DNA of 64,000 nucleotides, taken from assembly GCF_000227115.2 (NCBI RefSeq), contig NC_016483.1, forward strand, positions 558,001 to 622,000. Reading direction: 5' to 3'. Position 1 is the stretch's first letter; each line of letters begins with the position of its first letter. Source of the stretch: Naumovozyma dairenensis CBS 421. Taxonomy: Eukaryota > Ascomycota > Saccharomycetes > Saccharomycetales > Saccharomycetaceae. Both the position numbers and the translations under genes were made by a program. The notes under the pieces were generated by a model. That model searched no databases and was not told the DNA's origin. It was given only the letters and a program-made list of their open reading frames with translations. Positions 40,119 to 49,492 of the stretch are shown one piece after another.

Positions 40119-41606
40119 ATGACAAAATATACGTATTTGGTTCCAAATGATCGTCAGACTCAATGGTTGAACGTTCTCTTAGCGAAGAATGGAGGCGCCC
40201 TCAAAAAGATCACTGGACTAACTATATTAGGTGTATCACTTTACATTGTATCCCCTACATTAATTATTTCTCTTTTGAGAACATTAGGTCTTCGAGATAA
40301 GGATACCAAGGAATCATGTCGATTGGATAGGACTACGATGGGGTTAATAAATGCCAGGAATGATTGCTTCATAAATTCATCACTTCAAGCTCTAGTTCCC
40401 TTGTCATCGTTTACTGTATATTTAAATTCCATACTATCAAAATTACAAGAGGATAAGAACTTAAGCCTACCATTACATAAGAATCTCGCCAAGACAGTTT
40501 ATGAACTGCAAAAATTAATTGTTGATTCAGAGTCTTATTCAGCAGAGTTGATAATATCTACGATGGAGCATATTTTTAAAGGAACGATATCCCGGCAGCA
40601 AAATGATGCCCATGAATTCACTCAATTATTATTAGAGACGTTGTTTAAGGAATTAGCGGTGCTTCCAAAGGGGGTTATAGAAGTACCAATGAAGGGAGTG
40701 GTGGGCAATCATTTAATCTGTATTAGATGTGGCCATATTTCGCAAATCAAAGAGGAGATGTTTTCAATTTATGAACTCAACGTACCACAATGTTCTTCAA
40801 GCAAATTAACGGATATTATCCATAATAACCAATTAGAAAAGATTGAAGGTTACTCATGTTTATATTGTGAGATAAATATGATACTAAAGAACGAGAATTA
40901 TAGAAATAGTGACGGCTTTACTGGAGATGATGAAGAAAAACGGAAATTGAGATATCTTAAAGAAGTCTTTTTGAACAATTTAATGATAAACCAAGAATTA
41001 CCGGATGATATAATGCATTATATTAAGTCTTATAAGAGAGGTTATTGTGACATATCGAAGATGGAAAAGTCTGACATATTTCGAAAAAGGAGACTGCTCC
41101 AGTGTCCAAAAGTATTATTAATTCATTTATCGCGATCAATGTATAATGGAATGGCATATACTAGAAACCCATGTAATGTCGAGTTTGAAAATATACTTGA
41201 ACTAGAAGAGGAACAAATGTTGCAGAGCAGTCCTGGCGAGAAGACATTTATTAATTCAAACAGTAAAATAAGATATGAATTGAAGTCGTTAGTGAAGCAT
41301 ACTGGTTCACATTATCAAGGGCACTACCAATGTTATAGACATAAGCCTAAATTACGAATTAATAAGGAAAATGGTGAAATAATTAATCGATCTTCAGTAA
41401 TCGATAACAATCTGTTAAAAGATGACGAAGTGGAGGTAGAAGTCAAGGAAGAAAATACAGTACCTTCCCAATCTTTCAAAAAGATTAAAAGTGTAGAAAC
41501 ATACCCATTTTGGAAATTATCTGATACGTCGATTGAGGAATCAACTGTGAAGAAAGTTTTAAATGAAAAGAAATCAGTCTATATGCTCTATTATGAACGT
41601 ATTTAA
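40119..41606 (+). CDS. UBP16: Ubiquitin-specific protease Ubp16, mitochondrial outer membrane type
   Basis: 495 residues (S. cerevisiae 499). An N-terminal hydrophobic anchor near 35-60 (LTILGVSLYIVSPTLIISLL) precedes the peptidase C19 domain. The Cys box is INARNDCFINSSLQAL (Cys near 83), with ND where many family members have GNT. QQNDAHEFTQLLLE follows near 165. Two CxxC pairs (CIRCGHI, CLYCEI) look like the zinc finger of the family. The His box is HTGSHYQGHYQCYRH near 400, and the protein ends VYMLYYERI, the usual family ending. It removes ubiquitin from substrates. Same neighbours as S. cerevisiae YPL072W. Confidence 0.93.
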   Translation: MTKYTYLVPNDRQTQWLNVLLAKNGGALKKITGLTILGVSLYIVSPTLIISLLRTLGLRDKDTKESCRLDRTTMGLINARNDCFINSSLQALVPLSSFTVYLNSILSKLQEDKNLSLPLHKNLAKTVYELQKLIVDSESYSAELIISTMEHIFKGTISRQQNDAHEFTQLLLETLFKELAVLPKGVIEVPMKGVVGNHLICIRCGHISQIKEEMFSIYELNVPQCSSSKLTDIIHNNQLEKIEGYSCLYCEINMILKNENYRNSDGFTGDDEEKRKLRYLKEVFLNNLMINQELPDDIMHYIKSYKRGYCDISKMEKSDIFRKRRLLQCPKVLLIHLSRSMYNGMAYTRNPCNVEFENILELEEEQMLQSSPGEKTFINSNSKIRYELKSLVKHTGSHYQGHYQCYRHKPKLRINKENGEIINRSSVIDNNLLKDDEVEVEVKEENTVPSQSFKKIKSVETYPFWKLSDTSIEESTVKKVLNEKKSVYMLYYERI

Positions 41607-41641
41607 TAAAAAAGGGAATGTATGTAATAATGACGCTTTTG

Positions 41642-42210
41642 TTAGGCATCCATATCTATATCCGTATCGATATCCATATTAATATCTTCATAAAAGGGTT
41701 GTTGGTCCATATCAATATCATCATTATCAATATAGTTATATTTTCCTTCGGGAGATTATAGTACCAATTATACCAAATGAAATAAAGGAATTTGGAAAGG
41801 TCAATCCATTTAATCAATTGAGATGAATTAATGTTTTGATCGTTTAAGATTTTTGAATATATATAATAATTTGAGTCATATAGAGAGAGGTCCCTATCCT
41901 TATCATCCTCATGTTTATCTCTAGTAGGTCTATTTTTGAAATTTTTCTTTTTTCTATCTACTGATGACGATATAGATGTTAATAAATTTATCGGCTTAAA
42001 AGTGATTGAATTGGGAAGTATTTTAAAGTCTTTTATTCGATGTGGAAAACTGGTGCTAGTTCTAGTGGTGATGCTGGCACTTGCTGTATTGTCTTGAAGT
42101 GATAAATTCTGTAAATCTTGTATCAATTTCTGTTTCTTATAGTGCGATATATCCAAATTACCATACAACTCATTACTTCTACATCTTTTCAAACCATATT
42201 GATTATTCAT
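41642..42210 (-). CDS. Uncharacterised protein, YPL071C-like, with a probable 1-base frameshift
   Basis: As written the frame runs 42210 to 41656 (184 residues) and ends in an unlikely hydrophobic tail (ITILIMMILIWTNNPF). If one base is added in the AAAA run (plus strand TTTT at 41741..41744), the frame continues as KYNYIDNDDIDMDQQPFYED and an acidic Asp-rich tail to a stop at 41642, for 189 residues. That tail looks like real protein. The N-terminus is basic (RCRSNELYGNLDISHYKKQK) and the middle has KKKNFKNRPTRDKHED. Identity is by position between UBP16 and MUK1. Function is unknown. Confidence 0.7.
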
Positions 42211-43067
42211 ATTAGCTATTTCACAGGGTCGAGGGCTTTGAAATATGTGGCTTTCAATTGTTTATGTGAATATATATTTCCAGAGGTATTTGCAAATCAA
42301 CCTAGTGCCAGAAACAATAATAAGTAAACCATGTGTCAAAGGTAAAAGAACAACAGACAAACCAAGGCAGGATATGACTAATAAATGAAGGTTCTTATTA
42401 TGATTTCCTGGGCAATTTTATCTATTGAGTGCTTGTCTTCTTGCAATATCCTTTAGAATTACGAAACTCTAATTATATAGCCAAACTTCCCATTATCAAA
42501 GGCTTTGAATAAAGGAAGGGTTCTTAGTATCCGCATGGTACCTTACGGATAGTGTTAATAAAAGTATCCGTGTTCTTCTTTGTGGATACCATGCCTGTCC
42601 TCAATAATAAAGATACTTTTCACATAGTTGCTTCCGCGGCGGAGTCTCAAAAAGAAGATAGACACATCGTATAGCATCCGTGGGGGAATCCTTCTATTTA
42701 TAATCTTAAGTAAGCGCTTTGCTAACTATACGAATTTTACTCCACTATCAAAGATCATATGTTGATAATACAATGCGTAACATGTTCAGGAAAATAGAGA
42801 GGTGAGACATAGAAGAATAAAGTAAAAGCCTGCCAAGCAAAAACTGATCTGTTGAAGTATATTGGGCCTTTTATACTTTACGGTTCTAACATTACAGTCC
42901 TTTAGATCTGCCTCCATTCGTAGCTTGTAGCTTATATTGCTGATTTGATATCAATTATTGAAGCATAGAATTTCGACCTGACGGCTGCTGTTAGAAACAC
43001 ATATATATACATTGCGAAATAGGCATAAATTTGTTACATTGCGTCTCTTTCACAAATAGAGTGAACA
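42211..43067. other. Divergent intergenic region upstream of MUK1
   Basis: 857 bases, no gene seen. TATCCG-type motifs recur near 42528, 42549 (inverted) and 42565, inside a GCATGGTA/TACCATGC inverted repeat (about 42533 to 42592). TCCGTGGG at 42677..42684 fits TCCGYGGR. Confidence 0.45.
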
Positions 43068-45260
43068 ATGAGACAGCTTTTTACTCCACCAATATCGAAT
43101 ACTAAATTTGATACTACACAATCTATTAAGGAATCCTATAAATCATCCTCTTCACTATCATCCCTTTCTTCATCTTTAAAACATGAAATTCATCAAGAGG
43201 ATTATGAAATTGATCCTGGACATCTGAAAGAAAATATCAATCGGAACAATACTGACAATAATAATGAAAATGAAAATGATAACTTCTCTCAATCTGTCGA
43301 TACCGCTTTAACTCAATTGGAAATTGATCAAGAGGTAAACTCAATACATGAGTTACCGCTTGATTTATCAAATCTAATAACTATCTTTATTGATGATCTA
43401 AAACAACCAAAATATATTAAACCGTTGTCAATTATTCAACTAGCGTCCATTTTCCAATCCTTTTATATGAAATTTGATAGGTCCGCCTTCCAATATTTAA
43501 CGAGTACTGGCCCCAGCGGCTTCGTTAATAATAACAGTACTAGCTCATTTCTTAATGCAAAAGAGTCATTAAGCTCAGGATTGAGCGGTATTTTCTCAAG
43601 AAGTAGAAGTAGTAGTGGTAGTGGAAATTCCATAGGAAATAACAACAATGGTACTACAAGAAGACAGAGAAGATCTTCATCTCTCTTCAGTATGGGTCCC
43701 AACATAATAAATAATAATAATAATAACAACAACAACAACAGCAACAATCACCGACCTCCTCAACAATTACTATCACCTGAAGAAATTAATAAACAATTGA
43801 AAGTTAATAAGTTGAATAATTTAAAGTTGGAAAAATTTATGATCCTTTGTGAAAGAAATATTTTTATTAAAATACTTAAAGTAGGCACTGCAGTACCATC
43901 TCCCATCAAGAATACAACTAGCAATAGTAATAATACTAATAACCTCTATTCAGCAAACACAAATATAAACACCAGAATTAATCTCAGAGAATTCAAGGTC
44001 GTCAATTTATTTAGAAATTCCCCGGAGTTTATCCAATATGATAGAGCCTTAAATGAAAAAATTAACTGTCTTTCAACGTTATTATCGACTTCATCTTCCC
44101 CTTCGGCTACTCCAACTGAAATCGAGGAAAACGAAGCTACTGCTACTGCTACTGCTACTGCGGCTGATTCTGATGCGCCTATTAGCTTGTTTGCATTCCT
44201 GGATATAGACTCCGTTAAGATGAAATCAAATGAATCAATATCTTTAGAGATCGAACATCTATTTAAAAAATTCTTACTGTATTCAATTTCGCCGTTCGAT
44301 AAAATTGAAATTCTATTAAAAATTCATAATTTAATGACGTTTTATAATGAGGAAATGTCAAATGATGAATTCTTATCGTTATTAATTTATTACATTATAA
44401 AATTCAACACGAAGCGAATCTTCTTAAACATTGAATTCATTAAATTTTTCAGATACAAGAAAAAACTGGTTGAAAATGAATTATACGTCTTAACTAACAT
44501 GGAGGCCGCATTAATGTTCATTGATGGATTGACGATAAATGATTTCTCTAAAAAATTAACTAATACGTTAAACTCAGATCAATTGGCTCTACTAAATGAT
44601 TCAATAAGTAGTAAAATTCAACTTCCTCTATCCGTAATGAATTATAGTAATAATAATAATAGTAATGATAACGACACACATATCCGTATTACAGAGAGTG
44701 CTAAGGCACTCCTGATAAATGATAATAATTTTAATTTCTTAGACCAATCTACTAACATCACCTCCGTTAATCAAGATGTACTCCGATCCAATTCGTATGG
44801 TAGGTTTAAAACCATATTTGATTCTTCATTAAGAAATGTGATTGGTAAAATTAAATCGTATACCCCTCCTGTGACAGTGCCACCGTCTGATGAAGATGAT
44901 GTAGATAGTATTAGTAATAATTCAAAAATCAACGGTGATGAGACTACCAACGATGTAGACAAGGAAAAGCAACAGGTTGAAGAGGATAATACAAGTATAG
45001 AAAAGGAGCTTTCTCTAACTAATTCTCCGGAAAAGAAAGTACGGACAAAAACAATTAAGATATCTGGCTCAAATATGTCGTTACATTCCAACATAACATC
45101 ATCCGATGATATGATCACAAATATATCATCATCATCATCATTACCGTCATCGAATGAGATACCTGCTGATTGGAAAAAATTTAAAGATTTAGATTTCGAG
45201 GATTTGAAAATATCTGATTTAAAACAAATTTTCGATATTTACCAGAAAATTATTCAATAA
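43068..45260 (+). CDS. MUK1: Vps21 guanine-nucleotide exchange factor Muk1 (VPS9 domain)
   Basis: 730 residues (S. cerevisiae 612). The N-terminal third is Ser- and Asn-rich, with a poly-Asn run near 215-222 encoded by AAT/AAC repeats (43709-43745). An Ala-Thr dipeptide run lies near nt 44140. The VPS9 domain spans about 390-490 (SISPFDKIEILLKIHNLM, LLIYYIIKFNTKRIFLNIEFI, NELYVLTNMEAALMFIDGL), which activates Rab5-type GTPases on endosomes. The C-terminus (WKKFKDLDFEDLKISDLKQIF) is hydrophilic and looks conserved. Followed by BTS1 in convergent orientation, as in S. cerevisiae. Confidence 0.9.
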   Translation: MRQLFTPPISNTKFDTTQSIKESYKSSSSLSSLSSSLKHEIHQEDYEIDPGHLKENINRNNTDNNNENENDNFSQSVDTALTQLEIDQEVNSIHELPLDLSNLITIFIDDLKQPKYIKPLSIIQLASIFQSFYMKFDRSAFQYLTSTGPSGFVNNNSTSSFLNAKESLSSGLSGIFSRSRSSSGSGNSIGNNNNGTTRRQRRSSSLFSMGPNIINNNNNNNNNNSNNHRPPQQLLSPEEINKQLKVNKLNNLKLEKFMILCERNIFIKILKVGTAVPSPIKNTTSNSNNTNNLYSANTNINTRINLREFKVVNLFRNSPEFIQYDRALNEKINCLSTLLSTSSSPSATPTEIEENEATATATATAADSDAPISLFAFLDIDSVKMKSNESISLEIEHLFKKFLLYSISPFDKIEILLKIHNLMTFYNEEMSNDEFLSLLIYYIIKFNTKRIFLNIEFIKFFRYKKKLVENELYVLTNMEAALMFIDGLTINDFSKKLTNTLNSDQLALLNDSISSKIQLPLSVMNYSNNNNSNDNDTHIRITESAKALLINDNNFNFLDQSTNITSVNQDVLRSNSYGRFKTIFDSSLRNVIGKIKSYTPPVTVPPSDEDDVDSISNNSKINGDETTNDVDKEKQQVEEDNTSIEKELSLTNSPEKKVRTKTIKISGSNMSLHSNITSSDDMITNISSSSSLPSSNEIPADWKKFKDLDFEDLKISDLKQIFDIYQKIIQ

Positions 45261-45309
45261 AAATAATATGCAAGTTTATAATTACATTTCATATACATCA
45301 TTATATATA

Positions 45310-46350
45310 CTATATGTTTGATATATGATCAATAATGAAATTTATCTCATTAATAGCATCTTCATTCCCATTTACATCATCTAATGATGGCAAAAATTCT
45401 GAATTTTTAATTAGTCTAACTAAATCTTCAATGACTTTCCTTGTATATTCAATTGATTTACTTGTATCTTGTAAAAATTTCAATGCCACCTTTTTCAATT
45501 CATCATCGTCTGTTCGTTTCAGCAAGATATTCAAAAGTGTTGGCCCTGATACATTATTTAAACTTTCAAATCGTAGTCCGTGAATAATTGGGAATGATAA
45601 TTTACCTTCTGATAAATCCTCCGCAAACCCTTTATTTGCAATCATTGTATTATTCACCAGATTTTGATAATCATCTCTAATTTGATAAATTATACCCAAT
45701 AGATTACCCAATGGCACTAAAGTTTTTTTCTTCCGGTTAAAATTGGGACTAATTTTTTCCATCATTCTTATCGTCAATCTGAAGAGACCACCGGTCTTAT
45801 TCATAACCATTTTGAAATACATTTGTTCGTTAGGAACTCCATCATACCTTAATTCGTTCAAAGAATCTCTCCAATGAATATCTAATCCTTGACCTCTATG
45901 CAAATTCATCAATTCCTCATTAAAGATTTGTAAAAGTTCCAAAATAGAAGTCTGATCTGCACTCATTTTCCAAATCAAATTCATTGATTTGAAGTACATA
46001 TAGTTGGCAGTATTTAAACTCATAGGCATACCAAATACCACATGAGATGATGGATTACCTCTTCTTAAATCAGAATTATCTTCAATATCATCAATGATCA
46101 AGCTTGAATTGTGTAAAGTTTCGATAATTTCCATTAATATCTGCAATTGTTCATTCGGTATTTCATAAATCTTATTGAATGTTTGAATTAATTTTGATCT
46201 AAACCGTTTACCTTGATGTAAAGTTATATGTTTGTATGGTCTCGCTATTGTATCTTCATCTTCAATTGACCATTGTGGTGTATTGCAGATCATAGAATTG
46301 ATTTCATTCATCGTTGAACTATTATTGTTAATATTATCGTTGGAAGTCAT
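45310..46350 (-). CDS. BTS1: Geranylgeranyl diphosphate synthase
   Basis: 346 residues (S. cerevisiae 335). It condenses farnesyl and isopentenyl diphosphate to geranylgeranyl diphosphate, the lipid used to prenylate Rab and Rho GTPases. Seen: HQGKRFRSKLI, the first Asp-rich motif SLIIDDIEDNSDLRRGNPSSH, and the second IRDDYQNL, both of which bind magnesium-diphosphate. No targeting sequence; cytosolic. The 45 bases to MUK1 contain the shared 3' flank. Confidence 0.95.
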   Translation of the reverse strand: MTSNDNINNNSSTMNEINSMICNTPQWSIEDEDTIARPYKHITLHQGKRFRSKLIQTFNKIYEIPNEQLQILMEIIETLHNSSLIIDDIEDNSDLRRGNPSSHVVFGMPMSLNTANYMYFKSMNLIWKMSADQTSILELLQIFNEELMNLHRGQGLDIHWRDSLNELRYDGVPNEQMYFKMVMNKTGGLFRLTIRMMEKISPNFNRKKKTLVPLGNLLGIIYQIRDDYQNLVNNTMIANKGFAEDLSEGKLSFPIIHGLRFESLNNVSGPTLLNILLKRTDDDELKKVALKFLQDTSKSIEYTRKVIEDLVRLIKNSEFLPSLDDVNGNEDAINEINFIIDHISNI

Positions 46351-46901
46351 TTCTCATATGTTTTCCCTATCTCTTCTTTTGTGAAACACTCTTGTTACAC
46401 CTTTCGTTGCTCTATATATGCAGAATAGAATTCCTTATTGCACAACAACTATTGAAAAAAACCACTCTTCAAAAGACCCTTATTATTAATATCTTGTGGG
46501 ATTGGAAACTAAGTACTATACGCACAAATGGTGCCTGTAGGTATCTATATGCAACAGCTGTGTGCTGCTGTTTCAGATTCAAGTCTATTCTGAACCTCAT
46601 TATGTGAAAAATGTCTCATCGCTGAGCGCTTACACATCAACGTACGTATTTTCATTAATTTCTTCCCAGGTTTATTATATGTACGTACAGAAATAACATC
46701 AAGATGGAGCAATTACCAATGTAATTCCTTGAAAGGGTATTTATCTGGGACAGTTACTCGACTTCCCTTTGGTAATGTAATTGCCCCTTTGGTCAATTAC
46801 ATTGGATTCAAAAAAAAATAGAAGTAAAAAAATACTTTAATGCAATGCTGGGTTTGTATATTTGAGATTGTGTAGCGCTAGGTACATATCTGTGTCAATA
46901 T
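46351..46901. other. BTS1 promoter with nested inverted repeats
   Basis: No gene seen. An 11-bp inverted repeat, CCAATGTAATT (46716..46726) and AATTACATTGG (46795..46805), overlaps a second one, AATGTAATTG (46774..46783) and CAATTACATT (46794..46803), with a 10-base loop. CCCTTTGGT occurs twice (46765, 46785). The arms contain CCAAT boxes. Confidence 0.6.
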
Positions 46902-47936
46902 CTATGCTTGATTATATAAGGGAACATCATCAAATATCCCATTAGTATCATCTCTGGTTCTATTCTTCTTCTTCTTATTGAGTTGCTTAACTGGCCATGT
47001 TAATAAGTGATTTCTCTCCTTTTGTAAAGGTTTATCCAATCTTTTGCTTATAGATCGAACTTCATTGAACATCGGTGAAGGAATTGGTCTTAAATCACTC
47101 AAATCACTGATATCAATATTATGAATCAATGCAACTTTTAAAATCAAATCTCTCTCCCATTCGTAGTCTAACTCATCTTCAGCTATCGGTTTTCGTTGAA
47201 CTGATTTTAATCCTTTAGCAAGAGTTATTAATCGTTCCTTTAATAGTGGATTAATTTTATATGGTTGTTCATCATGTTCTGTCTTTTTGTCCTTCCTTTC
47301 CTTGTTTCCTTTATTTTCTTTCTCATTGTTTAAGAATTCTCCAAGATGTCCTTCAAACCCGATCAACTCAGTCAATCCTATTGATATTTGTTTCATATTC
47401 TCTGTAAATGTGTCAGGTAATAATTTCACTATTTGACATTGTTTCGGAGATGGAGTCTTAGATAATTGAGCATTCAAACTGGTCAAACAATCTTGTAATA
47501 TGGAAATATCAATCAACGTGACATCCTCCTCCTCCTCCTCCTCCGCCCCCTCATTTCTTTTTGAAGGAGCATGTGGCGGAGGTCTTTGTAATAACGATGC
47601 CACTGATAAGGCCCAACCACCAGTTTCTTCTCCTGATCTTTTCTTAACATATTCATCATCAAGGTTTAAATTCAAAACAGGTCTAACTCGAGCTCGATGT
47701 CTTGCTTTATGTATCCTCTTATTTGTTTCTAATTCAATACTAGTATTCGTAATTTCACTATCCGATGTTTTCGTACAGCTTTCAGTATCTACGACCGCAA
47801 CCATTAACTTATCCTTCTTTTTGCTTGATTCATCATTATTAGTATTATTCTCGTTACTCGACGTCAAATCTTCCTTTTTTATGCGAGTAGCCTTTGTATC
47901 ACCATAGTCGATTCTCTTTCTTTTTCGAAGTTGCAT
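46902..47936 (-). CDS. Uncharacterised nuclear-type protein, YPL068C-like
   Basis: 344 residues (S. cerevisiae YPL068C about 293). The N-terminus is very basic (MQLRKRKRIDYGDTKATRIKKE), resembling a nuclear localisation signal. A Glu run near 133-139 is encoded by a GAG repeat (47524..47545). The C-terminal third (ERDLILKVALIHNIDISDLSDLRPIPSPMFNEVRSIS, then HLLTWPVKQLNKKKKN) looks the most ordered. No domain recognised. Identity comes from its place between BTS1 and HTC1. Confidence 0.72.
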   Translation of the reverse strand: MQLRKRKRIDYGDTKATRIKKEDLTSSNENNTNNDESSKKKDKLMVAVVDTESCTKTSDSEITNTSIELETNKRIHKARHRARVRPVLNLNLDDEYVKKRSGEETGGWALSVASLLQRPPPHAPSKRNEGAEEEEEEDVTLIDISILQDCLTSLNAQLSKTPSPKQCQIVKLLPDTFTENMKQISIGLTELIGFEGHLGEFLNNEKENKGNKERKDKKTEHDEQPYKINPLLKERLITLAKGLKSVQRKPIAEDELDYEWERDLILKVALIHNIDISDLSDLRPIPSPMFNEVRSISKRLDKPLQKERNHLLTWPVKQLNKKKKNRTRDDTNGIFDDVPLYNQA

Positions 47937-48330
47937 ATTTAATCTTGATTTTTTTTACCGTATTACCTGGAATGAGTTGGAAATTATCTCAGCTATACCG
48001 TATCTCCCTAAATAGTCCCTAAATGATGGATAAAGTAATGAAAAGTTTCAGTTATCATTAGCCTGTTTTCTTCACATACGTACAAATTTTTTCACTTTTT
48101 TCAGAAAAATTAATTGAAGTTGAAATATTTCGGAGTTTTTTCGCGGCTAAAAAAAATATTATTGTGACGCTTTTCTTTATAGACCATTGTATATATATAT
48201 ATATATATGTGTAGACCAAGTACAATTGAAATAGTGTTTCATTTAAAGATATTTCCAGAAATATATATGCGCTATATAGGCCCTACTTGGGTTCGGCATC
48301 GAAAACTACAATCATAATTAGCTTTATGTT
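47937..48330. other. Intergenic region with a TA microsatellite
   Basis: Upstream of the YPL068C-like gene and downstream of HTC1. A (TA)n tract runs 48190..48208. No gene seen. Confidence 0.6.
48190..48208. repeat. TA microsatellite
   Basis: Uninterrupted (TA)n of 19 bases in the HTC1 3' flank. Similar tracts occur at about 53188..53211 and 60759..60774. Confidence 0.9.
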
Positions 48331-48981
48331 TCATGGGAGCGGTTCGAATCCACCTTTCAATTCTTGGAAAAATGCCTCATGATTGCCCTTGTATTTTGCA
48401 GGTAATTTAATAATCAAATGGATATGTGAGACAGCTTGAATACTTTGTAAGTTGACATAGTTTATGAACCAACAATAATTCTCTTCTGTAATACAGTATT
48501 TATCAGTGATGGTATGTTTCAAGAAAGAAGCAATGACCTTTTTCATAGGTTTATTAAATTCAGGGAAATTATTGTTGGGATCCCCGATTTTAACATCACT
48601 AGTCTTTTTATCTGTTTTATAAATCGGTAATTTAATCTTTGACCAAATTAAGACATGGATAACATCTGGTTCAAAATAGTATGGGAAATCATTAACTGCC
48701 AATTTAAATAATGACTTATCTTTAAATGCACCATTAATCCTCTTTTCATCTGTATTATAAACAATGTCATTTAATTTTTGTAATTCTTCCGACTTCCAAC
48801 CTAATTTATCCAGCATAAATTGGGCCATATCAACATTAACAAATTTTTTCTTATGTATTTGATAATCTGTATTTTGCAATTCGGATCTTCTCAACATGTA
48901 GAGTTCACCAGAATTAATGTATTGTTTGACCTCCTTCCATGTGATAACTTTCTTGGCAATGTTGTTCGTAATGTTCGTCAT
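48331..48981 (-). CDS. HTC1: DUF3605 / N-acetylglucosamine-induced-protein-1-like, YPL067C orthologue
   Basis: 216 residues (S. cerevisiae YPL067C about 198). Seen: ITWKEVKQYINSGELYMLRRSELQNTDYQ near the N-terminus, FKLAVNDFPYYFEPDVIHVLIWSK near 110-130, and a late VSHIHLIIKLP. An N-terminal Trp helix, NDFPY followed by HxLxWSK, and a C-terminal His-x-His segment are the pattern I associate with DUF3605. Biochemical function is unknown. It is the last gene before the rearranged segment. Confidence 0.75.
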   Translation of the reverse strand: MTNITNNIAKKVITWKEVKQYINSGELYMLRRSELQNTDYQIHKKKFVNVDMAQFMLDKLGWKSEELQKLNDIVYNTDEKRINGAFKDKSLFKLAVNDFPYYFEPDVIHVLIWSKIKLPIYKTDKKTSDVKIGDPNNNFPEFNKPMKKVIASFLKHTITDKYCITEENYCWFINYVNLQSIQAVSHIHLIIKLPAKYKGNHEAFFQELKGGFEPLP

Positions 48982-49146
48982 TCGTGTAGCTTCTTTCGTT
49001 GTGTATTTGTAGAAATATGTCTAAGTTGTAATAGTAGAGATGCAAAATAAATCAAAGCATGGAAGTACAATCCGTTGGAAGCAAAAAAAAATGACTCTTT
49101 TAAAAGCAATGTAACTTGCTCTATAGTTATATCTTTCCAGAGTTGG

Positions 49147-49482
49147 ATGAACATTTTCAATCAAATAATAATAATAATAATACTAAATAACTTTTCGAAG
49201 GAGTATATTTTTAGAAATTATCTGTTGTTATCTTCGGATTACAGCACTCCGAAACCTTTATTCAAAAAAAATATCAAAAAACTTCAACACATTGAAACTT
49301 TGATGCTGAAGATCACAGAGTCCGAATGTGCTAGAACAAAGGAAGCCTCATACCTCGTTAGCTTTAAAAAGACTAATAGAACAATTGAAACATTCTATCC
49401 AAGGGTGGGAAGGATTTTATCAATCTGCTTAGTCAAGTACAAAGAGCAGGTTCCTTTGCATTTCACTTTTAAATCGAACTAA
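49147..49482 (+). CDS. Hypothetical 111-residue ORF between HTC1 and MFM1
   Basis: Unrecognised. From ATG 49147 it encodes a hydrophobic start (MNIFNQIIIIIILNNF, the Ile run coming from an ATA/AAT repeat) and then a basic, mixed sequence (PLFKKNIKKLQHIETLMLKI, ECARTKEASYLVSFKKTN, YPRVGRILSICLVKYKEQVP). It ends 11 bases before the MFM1 ATG, which is very tight for yeast. It sits at a rearrangement breakpoint, so it could be a small lineage-specific gene, a gene fragment, or a chance frame. Confidence 0.35.
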   Translation: MNIFNQIIIIIILNNFSKEYIFRNYLLLSSDYSTPKPLFKKNIKKLQHIETLMLKITESECARTKEASYLVSFKKTNRTIETFYPRVGRILSICLVKYKEQVPLHFTFKSN

Positions 49483-49492
49483 AAATTCTGAT

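Noticed and set aside
41642..41760. Programmed ribosomal frameshifting as explanation for the YPL071C-like, MFM1 and TIM50 breaks
   Set aside because: None of the breaks contains the known yeast +1 slippery heptamers, all need one extra base in an A-run, and the S. cerevisiae orthologues of TIM50 and MFM1 are not frameshifted.
48334..48349. GGTTCGAATCC, a tRNA B-box-like sequence
   Set aside because: It encodes the HTC1 C-terminus (GGFEPLP) and has no acceptor stem or A box in register.
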